A model generated the notes under the pieces. That model did no database searches. It saw nothing but the letters and a program-made list of their open reading frames with translations, and was not told where the DNA came from. Below are positions 1-6,987 of a stretch of DNA of 54,859 bases, in pieces. The stretch lies in the NCBI GenBank assembly GCA_017428115.1, contig JAFRRK010000074.1, positions 1 through 54,859 on the forward strand. Reading direction: 5' to 3'. The stretch is from Bacteroidales bacterium. GTDB lineage: Bacteria > Bacteroidota > Bacteroidia > Bacteroidales > P3. Numbering within the stretch: the first letter of the stretch is position 1; every line of letters starts with the position of its first letter. The position numbers and the translations under genes are program-made.

Positions 1-257
1 GGCAACTCTCACTCTGGATCAAACATGCCAGGGAACACAAGCAGAAACCATTCGACGACTTCTGCTCAATGATTGAGAACAACCGCGAGTACATCGTAAA
101 CTATTTCGACGGATACCGCACAAATGCCATCGCGGAAAGCATCAACGCCAAAATCCAACTCGCAACAATAAAGAACCGCGGCTCCCGTGACCTGGATTTC
201 TTCCTCTATCGTATCGCTAATTTTTTATAGCTTTTCACATCAAAATTAGATTAACCC
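1..257 (+). mobile_element. Right end of an insertion sequence (ISL3/ISAon1-like)
   Basis: The right end of an IS enters from the left edge. It holds the C-terminus of a DDE transposase (codons from base 3, stop at 228-230) and about 27 bp of non-coding end. I place the outer end near base 257 because the minus-strand reading frame of the interrupted AAA ATPase stays sensible down to about base 258 and then reaches a stop at 246-248. The outermost bases read GGGTTAATCTAATTTTGATG on the minus strand. The left end and the target duplication are outside the window, so the exact boundary is inferred. Confidence 0.6.
3..230 (+). CDS. DDE transposase, C-terminal part (5' end outside window)
   Basis: The last 75 residues of a transposase, open from the window edge to TAG at 228-230. 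The stretch YFDGYRTNAIAESINAKI is the hallmark end of ISL3/ISAon1-type DDE transposases: the E of AES is the expected catalytic glutamate, followed by the conserved N-x-K-I helix. A Gly-Ser-Arg-Asp segment and an aromatic-rich tail (DFFLYRIANFL) complete the usual C-terminus. It catalyses cut-and-paste movement of its IS. The 5' part lies off the left edge, so whether the element is intact cannot be told. The exact IS family is a best guess from the motif. Confidence 0.75.
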   Translation, partial: QLSLWIKHAREHKQKPFDDFCSMIENNREYIVNYFDGYRTNAIAESINAKIQLATIKNRGSRDLDFFLYRIANFL

Positions 258-371
258 GAATAGTTGTTCTAGTAATGAGGTTTTACCAGTTTGTCGACTT
301 CCCATTAATATTATTGCTTTACCTGTAAAAAGATGATCTTTAATGGTTTATTTTATTATCCGCTCTATCAT
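246..371 (-). pseudogene. 5' stub of an AAA ATPase (DUF4143 type), nonsense mutation and cut by the IS
   Basis: Reading leftwards from ATG at 369-371 gives MIERIIK, a TAA at 348-350 (codon 8), then TIKDHLFTGKAIILMGSRQ and TGKTSLLEQLF. This is the N-terminus of an AAA_14/DUF4143-type ATPase, with its Walker A motif G-S-R-Q-T-G-K-T. The reading frame then runs into the IS end and stops at 246-248. So the gene is dead twice over: a probable CAA-to-TAA change near the start and loss of everything after Walker A. The promoter (391-399) and repeat array (411-489) of the former gene remain. An intact homologue with the same kind of N-terminus lies at 26545-27852. Confidence 0.7.
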
Positions 372-390
372 AGTTGTGAAATTGTATAAT

Positions 391-399
391 GCAAAGATA
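391..399 (-). promoter_or_regulatory. Promoter -7 element (TATCTTTGC) of the dead ATPase gene
   Basis: On the minus strand bases 399 to 391 read TATCTTTGC, a perfect Bacteroidota -7 box, 19 bp before the ATG at 371. No clean TTG lies at the usual -33 distance; the repeat array starts 11 bp upstream. Today it would drive transcription only into the pseudogene and then antisense to the IS. Confidence 0.6.
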
Positions 400-410
400 C
401 AACTTTTTTG

Positions 411-489
411 GAATTTACGGAATGTATTCCTTAAATTTAGTAGAATTTGCGGAATGCATTCCTTAAATTCGGTTGAATTTGTGGAATTG
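411..489. repeat. 32-bp tandem direct repeats containing a palindrome
   Basis: Two full 32-bp units (411-442 and 443-474) and a partial third (475-489). Each full unit contains GGAATGTATTCC or GGAATGCATTCC, a 12-bp palindrome or near-palindrome, flanked by GAATTTRCGG and TTAAATT. The array lies immediately upstream (minus strand) of the promoter at 391-399. It could be an operator with three phased sites. The array at 26434-26506 has the same layout but a different sequence. Confidence 0.75.
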
Positions 490-495
490 ACACTG

Positions 496-2316
496 TTATT
501 GCTGCGTGGCGAAGTAGGCAATGATGGCTTTGGCTTTAGCTGGGCCGACTACCTTGGAGAGGTCGGCTTCGGTCTGTAGGCGAACCTCTTTTACGCTGCC
601 GAATTTCAGGAGTAGGTCGCGGGCGGTCTTGTCGCCTATGCCGGGAATGTCGGTGAGTTGGGTCCTGAAAGTACCCTTGCTGCGTTTGTCCTTGTGGAAG
701 GTGATGGCAAAGCGGTGTACCTCGTTTTGTATCTGTTCCAAGAGGTGGAAGAGAGGGTCGGTGGGTTTGAGCCCTACCACCTGTGGTGGAAAATCGTAGA
801 GGAGTTCTGAGGTGTGGTGGCGGTCGTCTTTGGCTAGGCCTGCAATGGGTATCTCGAGGTGCAACTGGTCTTGGATGACCTGTCGTGCCACTTCCATCTG
901 TCCCGCACCACCATCGACAACCAGCAGTTGGGGTAGGGGTTGCCCTTCGTCAGAGAGACGTTTATATCGTCTATAAATCACCTCAGCCATAGAAGCATAG
1001 TCATCGGGACCTTCTACGGTCTTAATGTTGTATTTCCGATACTCTTTGCGGTTGGGCTTGCCGTTAGTGAAACGTACCATGGCCGCCACGGGGTAGGCTC
1101 CCTGTATATTGGAGTTGTCGAAACACTCGATATTGACAGGCAGCATAGGCAGGTTCAACGCTTTTTGTATGCGTTCCAGCAGGTGCTGGTGCTTGCGGTG
1201 CAGCTCGCCCTCGTCGGGGTTGACCAATGCCCGTTGGTGGCGACATTGTATCTGGTACGCCTTGACATTGCGCATGGATAGCTCTAGCAATTGCAGGCGG
1301 TCGCCACGTGTGGGGACGGTCTGTTTGAGATACTCTTCGGGTAGGTCGTCCACAAGAAATGGCACCACTGCCTCCCGGGCTGTGCTCTCGGTGCGTTGGT
1401 GTAGGTCGGGGATTAGGGTGGCAAGCAGCTCATCGTCCGTCTCGTCAAGCTGTTTGCGAATCTCGTGTGAAAAACTGTAGATGATGCTGCCGTTCTTGAT
1501 GCGCATCATGTTGATGTAGGCATACTTCTCGTCAGAGATGATGCTGAACACATCAACATCTTTCACCGAGGTGTTGACGACTGTCGACTTACTTTGGTAT
1601 TCTTCCAATCTCCGTATGCGCCGTTTCATCATTTCGGCCTCTTCAAAACGCAGCTCCTCAGCAAGCGACATCATCTGTTTCTTCATCTCCTCCACTATGT
1701 CGGTGAAGTCACCTTTCAACACACGGCGTATGTTTTCGATGTCGGCCATATACTCCTCGTGGCTTTGCAGTCCGGCACAAGGAGCCTTGCATAGACCTAT
1801 CTGGTGCTTCATGCAGGGACGGCTCTGCATCTTGTTGCACTTGCGGTAGGAGAAAAGCTGGTCGATAATCTCCTGCAGCTCTCGGAGGATGCGCTGGTTG
1901 GGGTAGGGGCCGAAATACTGTCCTTTCTGTTGGCGGTTGCGGGTGAAGAGCAGTCGCGGGTATTCCTCGTCGGTGATGCAGAGGTAGGGATAGCTCTTGT
2001 CGTCCTTGAGCATACTGTTGTAGCGCGGCTGATAGCGTTTGATTAGGTTGTTCTCCAGCAGCAGGGCATCCACTTCAGTGGCCACCACCGTGACGCGTAT
2101 GTCGTAGATGTGGCGTACCAACATCTTTATTTTGGCGCTCTTGTCGTCATAGTGTGAGAAATAGGAACTGACCCTCCTTTGCAAATTGCGAGCCTTACCC
2201 ACATAAATGACCGTACCCGACTCGTCGAGGTGTTGGTACACACCGGGATTCTCTGGGATAGTCTTCAGCTTGAGGGCTATGCGGTCAATGTTCTTGTTGA
2301 TAGAGGAGTCAATCAA
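496..2316 (-). CDS. uvrC: UvrC, excinuclease ABC subunit C
   Basis: The dual-incision nuclease of nucleotide excision repair, acting with UvrA and UvrB in the cytoplasm. 606 residues, the usual length. In order: GIY-YIG nuclease (NPGVYQHLDESGTVIYVGKA, near residues 22-45), a Cys-rich segment (CMKHQIGLCKAPCAG, near 170), a UVR/UvrB-binding helix (AEELRFEEAEMMKRRIRRLE), the RNase H-like endonuclease domain (ECFDNSNIQG and VVDGG), and C-terminal helix-hairpin-helix motifs (DIPGIGDKTARDLLLKFGS). It is the last gene of a minus-strand group after asd and the GldH-like gene, with a 132-bp gap before it. Nothing looks broken. Confidence 0.97.
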   Translation of the reverse strand: MIDSSINKNIDRIALKLKTIPENPGVYQHLDESGTVIYVGKARNLQRRVSSYFSHYDDKSAKIKMLVRHIYDIRVTVVATEVDALLLENNLIKRYQPRYNSMLKDDKSYPYLCITDEEYPRLLFTRNRQQKGQYFGPYPNQRILRELQEIIDQLFSYRKCNKMQSRPCMKHQIGLCKAPCAGLQSHEEYMADIENIRRVLKGDFTDIVEEMKKQMMSLAEELRFEEAEMMKRRIRRLEEYQSKSTVVNTSVKDVDVFSIISDEKYAYINMMRIKNGSIIYSFSHEIRKQLDETDDELLATLIPDLHQRTESTAREAVVPFLVDDLPEEYLKQTVPTRGDRLQLLELSMRNVKAYQIQCRHQRALVNPDEGELHRKHQHLLERIQKALNLPMLPVNIECFDNSNIQGAYPVAAMVRFTNGKPNRKEYRKYNIKTVEGPDDYASMAEVIYRRYKRLSDEGQPLPQLLVVDGGAGQMEVARQVIQDQLHLEIPIAGLAKDDRHHTSELLYDFPPQVVGLKPTDPLFHLLEQIQNEVHRFAITFHKDKRSKGTFRTQLTDIPGIGDKTARDLLLKFGSVKEVRLQTEADLSKVVGPAKAKAIIAYFATQQ

Positions 2317-2448
2317 AGGAGATTCGAGTGGCTTTTAAAAGGTTAATTAAAATGGGTCGGTAAATAGCTACTGGGGTGGGCAGTCGAAAGAAGGGTGTGG
2401 CTCAGTTTTGGGACTGTCAAGGTGGCGAATGGCGAGGGGTGGACCTCC

Positions 2449-2937
2449 TCATTCAGGGTATACTACTTTTGCCTTCTCCACCTTAAAGTTGATGCTGCGA
2501 ATGCCGTGAATCTCATATTTGCTGGTTCGTTGCCCAAGTTTGATGGTGTGTGGGGTGGTGGAGCTGAAAAAGAAAAACTGTCTCACCATCTGTGTCACCA
2601 CCAGGTTGCCATTCTCGTCCACCGTGCCCATCCAATTGCCATTGTGGTTGCGTAGCAATAGGGTGGCAAATAAGGTGCGGTTCTCGTGATTGCTGTTGTC
2701 AATCTCTAACATGATGGGCAGTCCCGCCTCACGAAAACGGCTGGTGTCGATAGTGGCGGTGATAATGAAATTATAGCAGTCGTCGGTACTTTGTGGCGTC
2801 AATTCATACTGTTCGGGTTGAAAGCGTAGCCATGTTTCGCGGTCGAAAGTGCGTGTTTCGTCAAGCAAAACCTTGTCTCCACATGAACAGAAGGCTATAG
2901 CACCTATCAAGAGGAGGGTGAATGTCAGTTTCTTCAT
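2449..2937 (-). CDS. Putative lipoprotein, GldH-like
   Basis: 162 residues with a lipoprotein signal peptide (MKKLTFTLLLIGAIAF, Cys at 17 or 19). The C-terminal half has a pattern that recalls the gliding/T9SS lipoprotein GldH: a G-N-W-M-G turn, then F-F-F-S-S-T-T-P, and an ending helix and strand with GIRSINFKVEKA. GldH proteins are about this length and share this ending. In Bacteroidota GldH supports type IX secretion and gliding. The T9SS substrate gene at 4165-6558 shows that this cell has such a system. The start overlaps the asd stop (TAATG), so the two genes are probably translationally coupled. The family call is made from pattern only and may be wrong. Confidence 0.5.
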   Translation of the reverse strand: MKKLTFTLLLIGAIAFCSCGDKVLLDETRTFDRETWLRFQPEQYELTPQSTDDCYNFIITATIDTSRFREAGLPIMLEIDNSNHENRTLFATLLLRNHNGNWMGTVDENGNLVVTQMVRQFFFFSSTTPHTIKLGQRTSKYEIHGIRSINFKVEKAKVVYPE

Positions 2938-3980
2938 TATTGTTTCATTGTTAGTTGTTCAAGTATCTGTATTGCATTGGTGGCTGCTCCCTTGCGCAGG
3001 TTGTCTGCCACCACCCACAGGTTGAGGCTGCATGGCTGTGTATTGTCGCGCCTGATGCGGCCAACAAACACCTCGTCTCTGTGGTGTGCCATAATTGGGG
3101 TGGGATAGTGGTTACGTCCAGGGTCGTCATATACTATCACTCCTGGGGTGTCGGCAATCAGCTGCCTTGCCTCGGCCAGCTCATACTCGTTGTAGAATTC
3201 GAGGTTCACAGCCTCGCTATGTCCACCTACTACAGGCACACGCACCACTGTGGCGCTCACACCTATCGTCGGGTCGGCAAGTATCTTGCGGGTCTCGTCT
3301 ACAAGCTTCTGCTCTTCGGTGGTATAGCCGTCAGGCAGGAAGTCGCCCCCATGGGGGAACAGATTGCGATATATCTGGTTGGGGTAGGCCGGTTGGTAGG
3401 CCTCGCCCATAGATTGTTCCATGCTTTGTCGCAGCTGGGCGCTAGCCACCTGGTGGCTACTTGCATAGGCCTCCTCTGCTTCCAGCTGGCGCACAGCCTT
3501 GATGCCCGTGCCGGTGATGCTCTGATAGGTAGCCACCACTATGCGCCTAATGCGGTACTGCCAGTGCAGTCGGGATATGGCCAAGACCATCTGTATCGTA
3601 GAACAGTTAGGGTTGGCAATAATGCGATGTTCGGGGCGGACTGCCGACATATTAATCTCCGGCACCACTAGCGGCACATCGTCGTGCATCCGCCAGCATG
3701 ATGAGTTGTCCACCACCGTGCATCCCGTAGCCGCAAACTGGGGGGCATATTGTCGTGATGTGCCTGCACCAGCCGAGAATATGGCATACTGTGGCTTCTG
3801 GGCAATAGCATCCTCCACGCTCATCACGGTCAGCTTACGTCCGGCAAAGTCTATCTGCTTACCAACCGAACGAGGCGAGGCAGCTGCCAAAATCTCATGA
3901 TTGGCAAAGCCTCGCTCTTCCAGCACCTGCAACATCACGCCTCCTACTAGTCCGGTAGCTCCAACTACAGCAATCTTCAT
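2937..3980 (-). CDS. asd: Aspartate-semialdehyde dehydrogenase
   Basis: Reduces aspartyl phosphate to aspartate semialdehyde with NADPH, the branch step to lysine/diaminopimelate, threonine and methionine. 347 residues, normal length. The N-terminal Rossmann motif is VGATGLVGGVMLQVLEERGF (residues 6-25). The catalytic cysteine lies in NPNCSTIQM, and the acid/base histidine in GGHSEAVNLEF. Its stop codon overlaps the start of the downstream lipoprotein gene. The 184-bp gap upstream holds a short A-rich microrepeat (see 3994-4036). Confidence 0.96.
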   Translation of the reverse strand: MKIAVVGATGLVGGVMLQVLEERGFANHEILAAASPRSVGKQIDFAGRKLTVMSVEDAIAQKPQYAIFSAGAGTSRQYAPQFAATGCTVVDNSSCWRMHDDVPLVVPEINMSAVRPEHRIIANPNCSTIQMVLAISRLHWQYRIRRIVVATYQSITGTGIKAVRQLEAEEAYASSHQVASAQLRQSMEQSMGEAYQPAYPNQIYRNLFPHGGDFLPDGYTTEEQKLVDETRKILADPTIGVSATVVRVPVVGGHSEAVNLEFYNEYELAEARQLIADTPGVIVYDDPGRNHYPTPIMAHHRDEVFVGRIRRDNTQPCSLNLWVVADNLRKGAATNAIQILEQLTMKQ

Positions 3981-3993
3981 TTGTTTTAAATGT

Positions 3994-4036
3994 GTTTAGT
4001 TTGAAATATGAAATAAGAGCTATGAACTAAGAAGTG
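3994..4036 (+). repeat. Microrepeat, family 'AAGAGCTAAGAAGTAAG', copy 1
   Basis: The stretch containing AAATAAGAGCTATGAACTAAGAAG, between asd and the T9SS gene, matches a short A/G-rich repeat seen again near 34190, 49174 and 50674, and inside the RlmI-like gene near 30548. It is followed by CAATTCATAACCCTTAATTC, which is close to the 'aattctcaattc' partner motif. Confidence 0.55.
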
Positions 4037-4164
4037 CGGCTGTGGCCTTGACAATTCATAACCCTTAATTCTTATTACCTTAATTCAAAAGGTTCTTGGC
4101 TCATTATATTCAGGCGCTTCGAAGCTATTGAAAAACAATCATTATAGCTCAAGAGCGATTATTA

Positions 4165-6558
4165 TTATCTCAGCAATGTGACGGTTCCCTTCACCTCTTG
4201 GGTTATTTCGGGATTGAGGGTGTTGCGATACCGGATAATATAAACGTAGGTACCCTGCTCGCAACGGTGTCCCTCCAAATCGGTGCCGTCCCAGAAGCCT
4301 TCCGAACCTTGGAAATAGCACACTTGTGCGCCACGGCGGTTATACACCCACACCTGTATCTCGTTGGCGTTACCTTGAATCTTAGGCGCCCAGCGATTGT
4401 TGTCGTTACGGTCGGGGGTAAAGACATTGGGAACGTAGTGCGTCACCTTGTGTAGCGGGATGACTGTCGTGGCGGTGTCGTCGCAACCATAGTCGTTGTG
4501 CACTGCCAGCTGCACCGTCATCGTATCCTCGCCATCCAGGGGGAATATGATGCTGGTTTCTGCCTGTCGGCTGGTCTGCCCATTGGGAAGCAGCCATTGA
4601 CGGGAGTCGTGGCCGTAGCTTCGGTCGCGCAACTCTATAGTGAGCTCGTCAATAGTGGCCACTTCGGGCGAGTGCTCTATGATGGCCTTCATAGGAATGA
4701 TGGTAAAGTCGAGCGTAACAATGCTGTCGCAGCCCCAGTCATTCAGCAAATGCACAGTATCAGTGGCACGGGTGGCCTCGTTGTTGGCCGAATAGGTCCG
4801 ACCGTTCTGCCAGGTGTAGGGCTTGCAGTCCAGCACGGTATCAGTGTGGTAGCTCAAGTCGGACACCACCAAGTGCAGGTGTCGGGTGCTGTCGCTCTCA
4901 TGCACAGAGTAATAGTGCTTCGACGTGTCGAAAGTGTGTTGTGGCGCTGCAAAATGCATGCCGCACCAATCGGCGCTCTGTCCGCGACAGATGCCTATCG
5001 TGTCGTAGAAATCATAGTTGGGGAAGGTCTGTATCAATATGCTGTCAGAATTGCTGCAACCATTCCTAAACGAGGCAGTGCAATAAACATAGCTGGTGTC
5101 GGTATGGTTTTGCACTAGCATACTGGTATCATTGTTAAACGTCACATAGGTGAAATAGTTTGTCAACGACGTTGGAGGCATCGCCGTAGAATGTCGGTTA
5201 AAAACTTTTCGTGCGCTCCATCCGCAAGAGTCGAGCACCTGAGTGCTGGGATAGGAAAGCCGCACCGTGGTGCGCTCGCCCTCGGCCAGAATCGTGTCGT
5301 CGGCCTGCAGGCTCATCTCTCTCGAAATATCCATGCCCACGGTGATAGTGTCGCGCATACTCAAATTGTCCACGCCGTACCAATGACCGTTGGCTCCCTT
5401 GTAGCGACACTGCACCACATACTTGGTCGTGCGGGTGGGGGTGACATGCACCTGCGTGTGCTCATCGTTCATATAATAGCCATTGGTGTCACCCACGTTG
5501 TCGGTCAGCATCACCGAGTCGATAATGTTCCCTTCCGAGTCCTCAAACAGTCGCCACCAAAAGATATTCTTCAATGTTGTGCCCTGCGGGGTGAAACGCC
5601 AGGCCTCATAGCTGGTGGTGGTGCTCCAGCCACCGCTCTGATTGCCGCGGTCTGTTGGAACAAAGGCCCCGGGCGAGTTAGGCTCGATATAGTATGTCGG
5701 GTCGCCAACATAGTTGAAATCGTGGTAGTGCGACACTTGGTCTGTGCCAGTGGCATTCTGTATACCCACCAGACCCTTGCCGCTATTGGTCGAACTGCAG
5801 CAGCTGCGCTGCTTGATGTGCACCTCGATAATGTTGGTGCCCTCGTAGCACACTATCTGATAAGTGCAGCGATTGTTGCTGTTGCTGCTATAGGGGTATA
5901 ATGGCACCTCGTTCACACTAGCACACAGGTGGCGGCAGGGGTAGGTGCCGCCTACGTATCGATACATGCCCTGCCCTGTGGTGAGACCTCGTGGGTCGAT
6001 GTCTTCATACACCCCGTATATGGCGTTCAGTGACGGGAACGAGGGGGAGGGTATGGGCACTGAATAGCTATAGGCGCAGTATTGTCCAATGTATGAAGTG
6101 TTGAACGACACAATGCCATTAGAGCCCACCACTGCTTGGGTGTAGGGATAGCCGAAAAACATGAATGTGAACGGGAACTGTATGGCCGAACCTTCCCACA
6201 CATCGTCGCTGCTGATGTTGAGAAGGCTGCCCGCATGGAACGTGGTGTCCACAGGGTTATAGGGTATCTCCTCCACAAGGTATGTGCCGTTGAATTTCTC
6301 GGCGGTGACGAAATAGGTGGCATTCAGCACCAAGCTGGCATTGCGGCAGTTCACCACCGTGTCCCAGCCGTTGGCAACGCAAATCGCCGAACGCACATGG
6401 TCGTATTTCTCATTGATTGTGATTTCCGGACACTGCGCCCGCACTCCCACACCGCTCATCGCCATGATTGCCACAGCCAGAGTAAGCATCCTCTTAATAG
6501 GATGTGATAGGATTAATTTATTGATGTGTAAATGTGTAGTTGTAGTTCTATTCTTCAT
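4165..6558 (-). CDS. Secreted protein with T9SS type B (gliding motility-associated) C-terminal domain
   Basis: 797 residues. The final ~90 residues (YVPNVFTPDRNDNNRWAP, then VWVYNRRGAQVCYFQG, FWDGTDLEGHRCEQGTYVYI) are a typical CHU_C/type B sorting domain, which directs export through the type IX system to the outer surface. The body is rich in Thr, Ser, Tyr and Asp with repeated beta-sandwich-like segments and several Cys, as in large adhesin-like Bacteroidales surface proteins; a specific function cannot be given. The first ATG gives a 23-residue polar extension. A start at Met24 (base 6489) would give a more normal signal peptide (MLTLAVAIMAMSGVGVRAQ), so the true start may be there. Flanked by long non-coding gaps, so probably monocistronic. 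Confidence 0.85.
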   Translation of the reverse strand: MKNRTTTTHLHINKLILSHPIKRMLTLAVAIMAMSGVGVRAQCPEITINEKYDHVRSAICVANGWDTVVNCRNASLVLNATYFVTAEKFNGTYLVEEIPYNPVDTTFHAGSLLNISSDDVWEGSAIQFPFTFMFFGYPYTQAVVGSNGIVSFNTSYIGQYCAYSYSVPIPSPSFPSLNAIYGVYEDIDPRGLTTGQGMYRYVGGTYPCRHLCASVNEVPLYPYSSNSNNRCTYQIVCYEGTNIIEVHIKQRSCCSSTNSGKGLVGIQNATGTDQVSHYHDFNYVGDPTYYIEPNSPGAFVPTDRGNQSGGWSTTTSYEAWRFTPQGTTLKNIFWWRLFEDSEGNIIDSVMLTDNVGDTNGYYMNDEHTQVHVTPTRTTKYVVQCRYKGANGHWYGVDNLSMRDTITVGMDISREMSLQADDTILAEGERTTVRLSYPSTQVLDSCGWSARKVFNRHSTAMPPTSLTNYFTYVTFNNDTSMLVQNHTDTSYVYCTASFRNGCSNSDSILIQTFPNYDFYDTIGICRGQSADWCGMHFAAPQHTFDTSKHYYSVHESDSTRHLHLVVSDLSYHTDTVLDCKPYTWQNGRTYSANNEATRATDTVHLLNDWGCDSIVTLDFTIIPMKAIIEHSPEVATIDELTIELRDRSYGHDSRQWLLPNGQTSRQAETSIIFPLDGEDTMTVQLAVHNDYGCDDTATTVIPLHKVTHYVPNVFTPDRNDNNRWAPKIQGNANEIQVWVYNRRGAQVCYFQGSEGFWDGTDLEGHRCEQGTYVYIIRYRNTLNPEITQEVKGTVTLLR

Positions 6559-6987
6559 AGAATTAATTTTTAAATAACAGAAACGTTGTTTGCTCTAAAT
6601 TATTATATCAATTATTTGCTGTTTTATTGACGGTATACTTACTTTTTATTATAAATCAGATAAATGTATTTTATTTTTACGCTTGAATTATTAGATTTTA
6701 ATGTTTTTTAACACTGATTAAGCATGTTTGAATACAATATGCCTTCGTCATTTCTCCGCCTGTTGTCCGCTTTTTTGCCGTTCCTCTGCCGTTCTGATAG
6801 TGGCTGATGAGTGGCAGACGGTAGGAAACGGTATGAGTCAGTATCGAATGGTAAGATGCGGTAGGCTGAAGGATGATGGGGCGCGGATGGGTTTGTGTGG
6901 GGGACGAAGGTGGGTATAAGACGAATGAGGGCTGCCAGTAGATTAGTGGCAGCCCTCATAAGGAAGGGGTTGGTTGTTAAGCGCAGA
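6559..6987. other. Intergenic region (429 bp)
   Basis: Lies between the T9SS gene and hppA, both on the minus strand. The part next to the T9SS start is very A/T-rich and probably holds its promoter, but I see no clean TAnnTTTGC. Bases 6740-6900 are G/C-richer, with short motifs that recur loosely elsewhere (CCTTCGTCATT near 6744, GGTAGGAAACGGTA near 6825, compare 25020 reversed and 47690 reversed). No credible gene is visible. The hppA terminator hairpin is at 6925-6959. Confidence 0.5.
6925..6959 (-). terminator. Perfect 13-bp hairpin downstream of hppA
   Basis: ATGAGGGCTGCCA and TGGCAGCCCTCAT form a perfect 13-bp stem with a 9-base loop, 29 bp after the hppA stop. No clear U-run follows, but the stem is strong and G/C-rich, so it is probably the hppA transcript end or a 3' stability element. 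Confidence 0.7.

Noticed and set aside
411-489. CRISPR-like array of 32-bp units
   Set aside because: Units are contiguous with no spacers, only two and a half copies, no cas genes; better explained as an operator array.
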